A program made the position numbers and the translations under genes. From contig NC_088300.1 in assembly GCF_032854445.1 (NCBI RefSeq), positions 1,364,001-1,428,000 on the forward strand: a stretch of DNA of 64,000 bases. Direction: 5' to 3'. The notes beneath the pieces are model-generated. The model was given only the letters and a program-made list of their open reading frames with translations. It searched no databases and was not told the origin of the DNA. Below are positions 59,401-64,000 of the stretch, in pieces. Position 1 is the stretch's first letter; each line of letters starts with the position of its first letter. The stretch comes from Liolophura sinensis (taxonomy: Eukaryota; Mollusca; Polyplacophora; Chitonida; Chitonidae).

Positions 59401-62400
59401 TTGGTATGCTTGTTCTCCAGTGGTTTCCGTTCACATCTACATGATTGACCACTGAAAAATCCAAGATGGCGGCCGTTTTCAACATGGCCGCCAAATTCAT
59501 CACCTAAAATTCATATTTTCACAGACAACATAGATTTACATGATAGAAGCATGACATTTGAGGTGTTTGTTTCCCAGAGGACTCAGAGCACATTTGGATA
59601 ATTACAAAATTCAAGAAAGCAAATATGTTTTCAAGATGGCCGTCAAAAAGGTCTTCAGAAATTGATTTTAATTATAAGAAAAGCGTGTAATTATTTAATT
59701 TCAATGACGTTGATGTCGACTTATTTGTCAATCCTGGTGGAGTGGCTTTCAATGATTTTACAACCCTCTGACATACACTTGTTTCTCCTTTTCTTAAGCT
59801 TAAGAGATCAACCCTTGACCCTGAATGTAAAGACTAGAATAATGAACACCGACTGGACCAAATGTTGCCTATGTCAGCCAGATAAGACAGAGGATTCAAG
59901 GTCCCCTCAGGTGATTCCTGCCAAAAGAGGAAATGACGGGTATGTGAACTTGGCAAGGAATTTTCAGCTGTTGCAGTCTATCCATGCAATGTCAATTAAG
60001 CTTAATCCTGCAAGACTTGGCGAAGGTGGTGGGGTAGTGAAATGCTTGAAAAAAACTAAACATGCTACCATGAGAGTTGTACTCTCCTGTTTAATAACAC
60101 AAAGTTACACAGAGCTGAAGAAAGGTCAACGGCAGTGTATACTAGAAATGAGGGCAAAGGAGCAAGATGCCACGAGAGATTAAAGAGATCAAAACACAGC
60201 AGTGTTTTCTGTTTGACACTAAAAGAGGCAAATTAAGAGTCTTTTTAGAGAAGCAATGACTATGAAAGAGAATCAGCGGATAAATGAATGTGCCAAAATA
60301 CTTAGTGATGAACAACTACTTGCCAAATTCGTGGAGATGTCGTAGCACAAAAACTGAAATATCACCCTGCCTGTTGGTGGCTTTATATAATGGTGAACGA
60401 AACCACCTGAAAGTCCTTCAGCAAGAGAAAGCACAAGAACACTGGAAGGAAGCATACCCAATTGCCTTTCCGAACTGGTCATTTATATCAGTGAGAACCA
60501 AGCAATCAGTGATTGTACAGATGGACCCCCCCCCCTCTCCCCCCCCTCCCCCCACACACACACATGTTCAGGCTTGCTGATCTGACCAGGCTTTACAAAT
60601 AGAGGCTGGAGCAGCTGGGTATAGAATAGTGTTCATGCAACAAAGACCAGCCACTTTTCCGGATCCCTCACCAACAAGGACGTGATACCATGCTGGCTTC
60701 TGAGGACGACGTGGGTCCAATCCTTGCTCAAGCCTCCAATTAGGGTGAACCAATAAATGTGGACAAAGCTGCAGGGATGATCAGAATAGATATGCTTGAT
60801 CACAAGTCAGATTTCAACAGCACAGTTCACAACACAGACCCAGAGCAAGCTGTACCACCACCACTTCTCCAATATATAGGCATGATGGGGCAGACATGAA
60901 GTTCCAACTTCAACATGGGGTATAGAAATGTAAACCTGCTATGTCATATCACCTGCAGTTCATCTACTTTGTCAAATAAAACGAAGGAACAGAAGTCCAG
61001 AAAGATTCTAAGGACCGGGCGACCCCTTTTGCTGTGTATGTTGGTGTGTTTGTGTTTTCCAAAATCAGAAAGAGACAACTCATTGAAATGCTCCATGAGA
61101 ATGGCGAAGGTCGTAAACTAAGGCTGAATTCAGGAATGGAGGCGGAGAAAGTGTGAGAGCTTCCCGAAACATTGATCAATGTGCACCCGGCTTACATTGC
61201 GAAGAATCCCAATCCTCCTCCAGCTGCATCCATTTCTTTGCCAGGATATGAGTCAATCTTCTTACATTTGTAGAAAGAATCTTCCTGATTGGAAAGTGTG
61301 TTCCTCACTGAGGACGTGGATGATGTGACCATCACATGGTCTGCACTCCACGCAACACGAAAGTCAGTCATTTGAAGTGAGCATTTCGACACTAATGCCC
61401 CTCATGCGAGATCAGGCACACTCTGTTGCCACTATAAAGTATGCACTGGAGAAGATTCGCGATACAGTAGCTTTCTTGAACACTCGGCAGACACCTGCTG
61501 TTGCTAAGTTGGTCTTGGATATGGAGCTCACCATTTTCACGCTGGCCAGCTCATTCAGAGAAGGAAACTTTATGCTGTATCTTGAAGCATCAGTTATACG
61601 ATCGATCCCATTTCATCTCCGAGATATGCTCTCCATTGCGGAATACCATCCATAAGTAGCCAGAGAGTTTCACAAGGGCAACTTCGTTCACAAGTGTAGA
61701 AAAGAGTTGTCTGGCATGGCAGTTGAACAAGCACATGAGCAAAATAATTCAGTGATAAAAGATGACGGAGGAGCCATAGGATTGACAGAAGCCCCAGGAG
61801 CACTTCGTAGGTAGATGATAGCTAGACCCGAACTGAGACGTCTTGTAGCTAGATATCAGGCTCTGTCAGGTATGGAAGGATGGTACTAATAACAGTAGAC
61901 ACCACGAGCTGATACTGAGTGCCCAGATGTTTCTTTGAAAGGTGAAAGTACACTCTCTAGCGTTGCAAGTGATTGTGAATCCATTCCAAGAAGAATCAGC
62001 CTAGTAGTGCTAGATACGAAGAACACTCCAGACCAAGCTTAAGCTGAAATTGTAGCACAGACCACAGCTGGCAAAGAGCAGTTTCAATCATTCATGAAAA
62101 GACTACAGAATAAAGATGAATGAGCATTTTACTGTCCAATCAAGAACAACACAATGTCCTTAAGTCTTAGGGCAAACAGGACCCAGTTCTAAGGAGAAGG
62201 TACTGAATCAGCCGTCACCCGCATCTCTGAGTGATAGTGGACAACCTTCATACATGTCACAGATGGCTGAATTTATTCAAGCAAAAGTGAACGAGAGAGA
62301 GAACCAGTGGGAGATGCACTCATTACAGATGGATCAGCATTCCATCTGCCCTATCCCCCCCCCCTCCCACCACCACCACCATACGTCAAAGACATTTGAT

Positions 62401-62900
62401 GACCATGCTATAGAGGATGGCATACAGAAAGCAGAAGACTACGGCGGCAAATAGGTGCTTTAACTCAGGGCTCCATTGCACAGCACTGTGCAGCTGGACA
62501 TGCGAGAAGTAGCAGATTCAATGACACGGACATATTACATAGATAGAAGTTTTGTGTGCAGTTAAGCCGAAAAAGCACATAATCAGACCAGGTTATTTTG
62601 ATGTTCACTTCTATTACGTTTCTAATCAAGTTAATACTGACTCGCAAGTTTTGTCTGTTTTTGTATTTTCTTGATACCTAAGCCATACTAGACTCTCAAA
62701 TTATTATAACTGCATTCTAGAATTCTTAGGAATCGACGACAGGATCTTTGAAATCGGCCAACTAAACACATTTCTTAACACAAAATCGACTCGGAAGGCC
62801 ATATTGAAAAATGGCCGCCAATGTAAATTTTCTCGTGGCCAAGGGCACAGACTTCATCAATAAACCCTAAGGAGCAAGTGAGCCAAATTCCATGCTTGCG
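59400..62900 (+). mobile_element. Decayed multicopy element encoding an uncharacterised animal protein family
   Basis: Conserved blocks occur in order on the plus strand: DWTKCCLCQPDKTED and VIPAKRGNDGYVNLARNFQL near 59850-59970; EKAQEHWKEAYPIAF near 60430-60470; VFVFSKIRKRQLIEMLHENG near 61050-61110; NVHPAYIAKNPNPPP near 61180-61215; LMPLMRDQAHSVATIKYALE near 61395-61455; AVEQAHEQNNSVIKDDGGA near 61720-61775. I recall this set from a large family of uncharacterised proteins present in many copies in cnidarian and molluscan genomes; I cannot assign it to a transposon class. GGCGGCC-TTTTCAA-like sequences lie inverted near 59466 and 62804, suggesting subterminal inverted repeats. It is heavily broken. 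Confidence 0.6.
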
Positions 62901-62986
62901 TCATGATGTGCACGAGTTTTCTGGTATCAGCTCTACTATTGGCGTTTCTGTAGAGTTGAAGGCAAAGCAGGGTATCTGGGAAAAAA

Positions 62987-63143
62987 GATGCCATTGCCGT
63001 CTTACCGACTGGGTATGGTAAAAGTCTCTTATATCAGCTTATGCACTCGGTAGTCCAGCGTCGATAACACAGTGAAAAATCCACGATAGTTACTGTTGTA
63101 TCCCGTCTGAATTCTGTTATGCAGGGTCAAGTGGCAAGTGTGC
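62987..63143 (+). pseudogene. RecQ-type helicase fragment
   Basis: The frame reads KKDAIAVLPTGYGKSLLYQL, an exact RecQ-style motif I (Walker A GYGKS), and after a stop codon at 63066-63068 the same frame continues STIVTVVSRLNSVMQGQVAS, matching motif Ia (family form VVSPLxxLMxDQV). Only about 50 residues are recognisable, so this is a fragment without helicase function. It lies just beyond the right end of the decayed element and may be part of it or a separate relic; RecQ-like frames are often multicopy in mollusc genomes. Confidence 0.65.
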
Positions 63144-63655
63144 CCCCCCCCCCCCCACAAACACACCCCACACACACACTCCCACCCCCACCCCCACCCC
63201 AATCAAGTGCTCCCCGCCGAAATATAAATACAATCAAATTGCTGTTACTCAGCTTGAAGACGAAGGTCTACAACCACAAGCGAGGGAAGTCTGAGTGGAT
63301 AATATGCGAATGCTTACTTTCAAAAGTGCGACAACGCATCGATATCGATTTTCCCATGGCCTTCGACAATGCAGTGTTCCGAATAATTCCAGATCAGTAG
63401 TGTTTGAAAAACTGCAATTAACACCACTGCACCTTTTTTTTTACGTAATTCTGCTCTTGAAGCATTTACATGAACAACTTATATGAAAGGCAAACGGACA
63501 TAAACTGACCGGAAACAAGCATGTTAAGGGTAAATTACAAACCTTAGATAAAAATAAAATAAAAGCATGATTAAAGAGAATGTTTCCCACTGGTTTTAAG
63601 AAAGTGTTGTTTACATGATTTTTACCTTGTCCAAAACACCACAACAGAGAAAAAT
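63143..63655. other. Low-complexity and unique sequence
   Basis: A C-rich/CA-rich stretch (63144-63200) then unique sequence. A frame at 63119-63400 continues from the helicase fragment through the low-complexity tract but has no recognisable domain. Confidence 0.4.
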
Positions 63656-63657
63656 GT

Positions 63658-63805
63658 AGTATTTATTTATTTTTATTTATTTTACGCCTTACTCAAGAAT
63701 ATTTCAGATATTTCGACCGGAGAGGAAGACTGCATGACCAGAACTTGATCTCACGGGTTGCTGCATTGGTGAGAGGTTGGTGAGTTATTGCGTCACTATA
63801 AATGT
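63658..63805 (-). mobile_element. Molluscan tRNA-headed SINE, internally deleted
   Basis: Reversed tail (tttatttattttacgcctta, ctcaagaatatttcagatat) is followed directly by the reversed head region (ccggagaggaagactgcatg, cattggtgagaggttggtga, gttattgcgtcac); the middle of the body is absent. Head and tail are both recognisable, so it is one copy with an internal deletion of about 100 bp. Confidence 0.75.
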
Positions 63806-64000
63806 AGTGACAGTCAACCGGCCAATGCACACAATGGCAAGATTGCAAGTGTCAGCTGGCCAAATGCATTCGCTATTGTCTGGTAGCAAACGAGACTCTT
63901 CAGCAATTAAGCACAGCATAAGCTGGCAATGACCAGATCGTTTAGTTTTATTACCACATCGATTTGTGGCTTACGTTTTCCATCCAAGATTCGAACGTTT

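Overview
The window looks like a chromosome segment of a mollusc, probably a bivalve. The support is internal: two complete copies and several fragments of a tRNA-headed SINE of the type common in bivalves and gastropods (head with gtggctcagttggttagc, tail with gtgaaatattcttgagtacggcgtaaaacaccaatcaaataaa), a second molluscan-type SINE ending in ttaaaccccaagtactcactcac, an animal Polinton, and intron-rich genes with GT-AG introns whose proteins resemble animal FAS-like polyketide synthases. No bacterial-type genes, CRISPR array or true tRNA/rRNA gene was seen.

Layout. 1-9.8 kb: most of a Polinton/Maverick, left end not resolved, with protein-primed DNA polymerase, cysteine protease, major and minor capsid proteins, a small basic protein, two recurrent uncharacterised proteins, packaging ATPase and chromodomain integrase. 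It is a fossil with a handful of breaks, although several genes are still open. 9.8-14.8 kb: pentanucleotide blocks and three minisatellites. 17.1-29.7 kb (possibly to 35.9 kb), plus strand: polyketide synthase gene A. 29.7-36.9 kb: four unrelated tandem arrays, with two PH-domain-like exons lying between them. 37-40.7 kb: no recognisable gene. 40.7-45.6 kb: a satellite of a 113-bp dimer with about 1.12-kb higher-order periodicity, carrying a SINE insertion. 46.8-57.9 kb, minus strand: polyketide synthase gene B. 58.0-58.9 kb: a 38-bp palindromic array immediately upstream of gene B. 59.4-63.2 kb: a decayed copy of an unclassified multicopy protein element and a RecQ-helicase-like fragment. 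63.7-64 kb: an internally deleted SINE.

Genes A and B are convergent paralogues with identical coding-exon architecture: the first five exons are 203, 161, 204, 182 and 175 nt in both, followed by one giant exon. Both read as KS-AT-DH-(structural KR)-degenerate ER-KR-ACP followed by an NRPS-type condensation (C) domain, without a thioesterase. The intact KS, DH, KR and ACP residues predict an iterative, partly reducing synthase that leaves double bonds; the C domain could release the chain onto an amine or alcohol. Gene A keeps the C-domain HHxxxD motif, whereas gene B reads HPITFD and lacks the catalytic second His. Gene A has one extra G in a homopolymer (7 versus 6) that shifts the frame in the AT domain, and it may be spliced to 3' exons encoding a PH-like domain.

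The most unusual feature is in intron 2 of gene A: about 24 head-to-tail 82-bp repeats whose unit is a copy of the last ~50 nt of exon 2 together with its 5' splice site, so the intron is filled with copies of the exon end and its donor. Tandem arrays make up roughly a quarter of the window.
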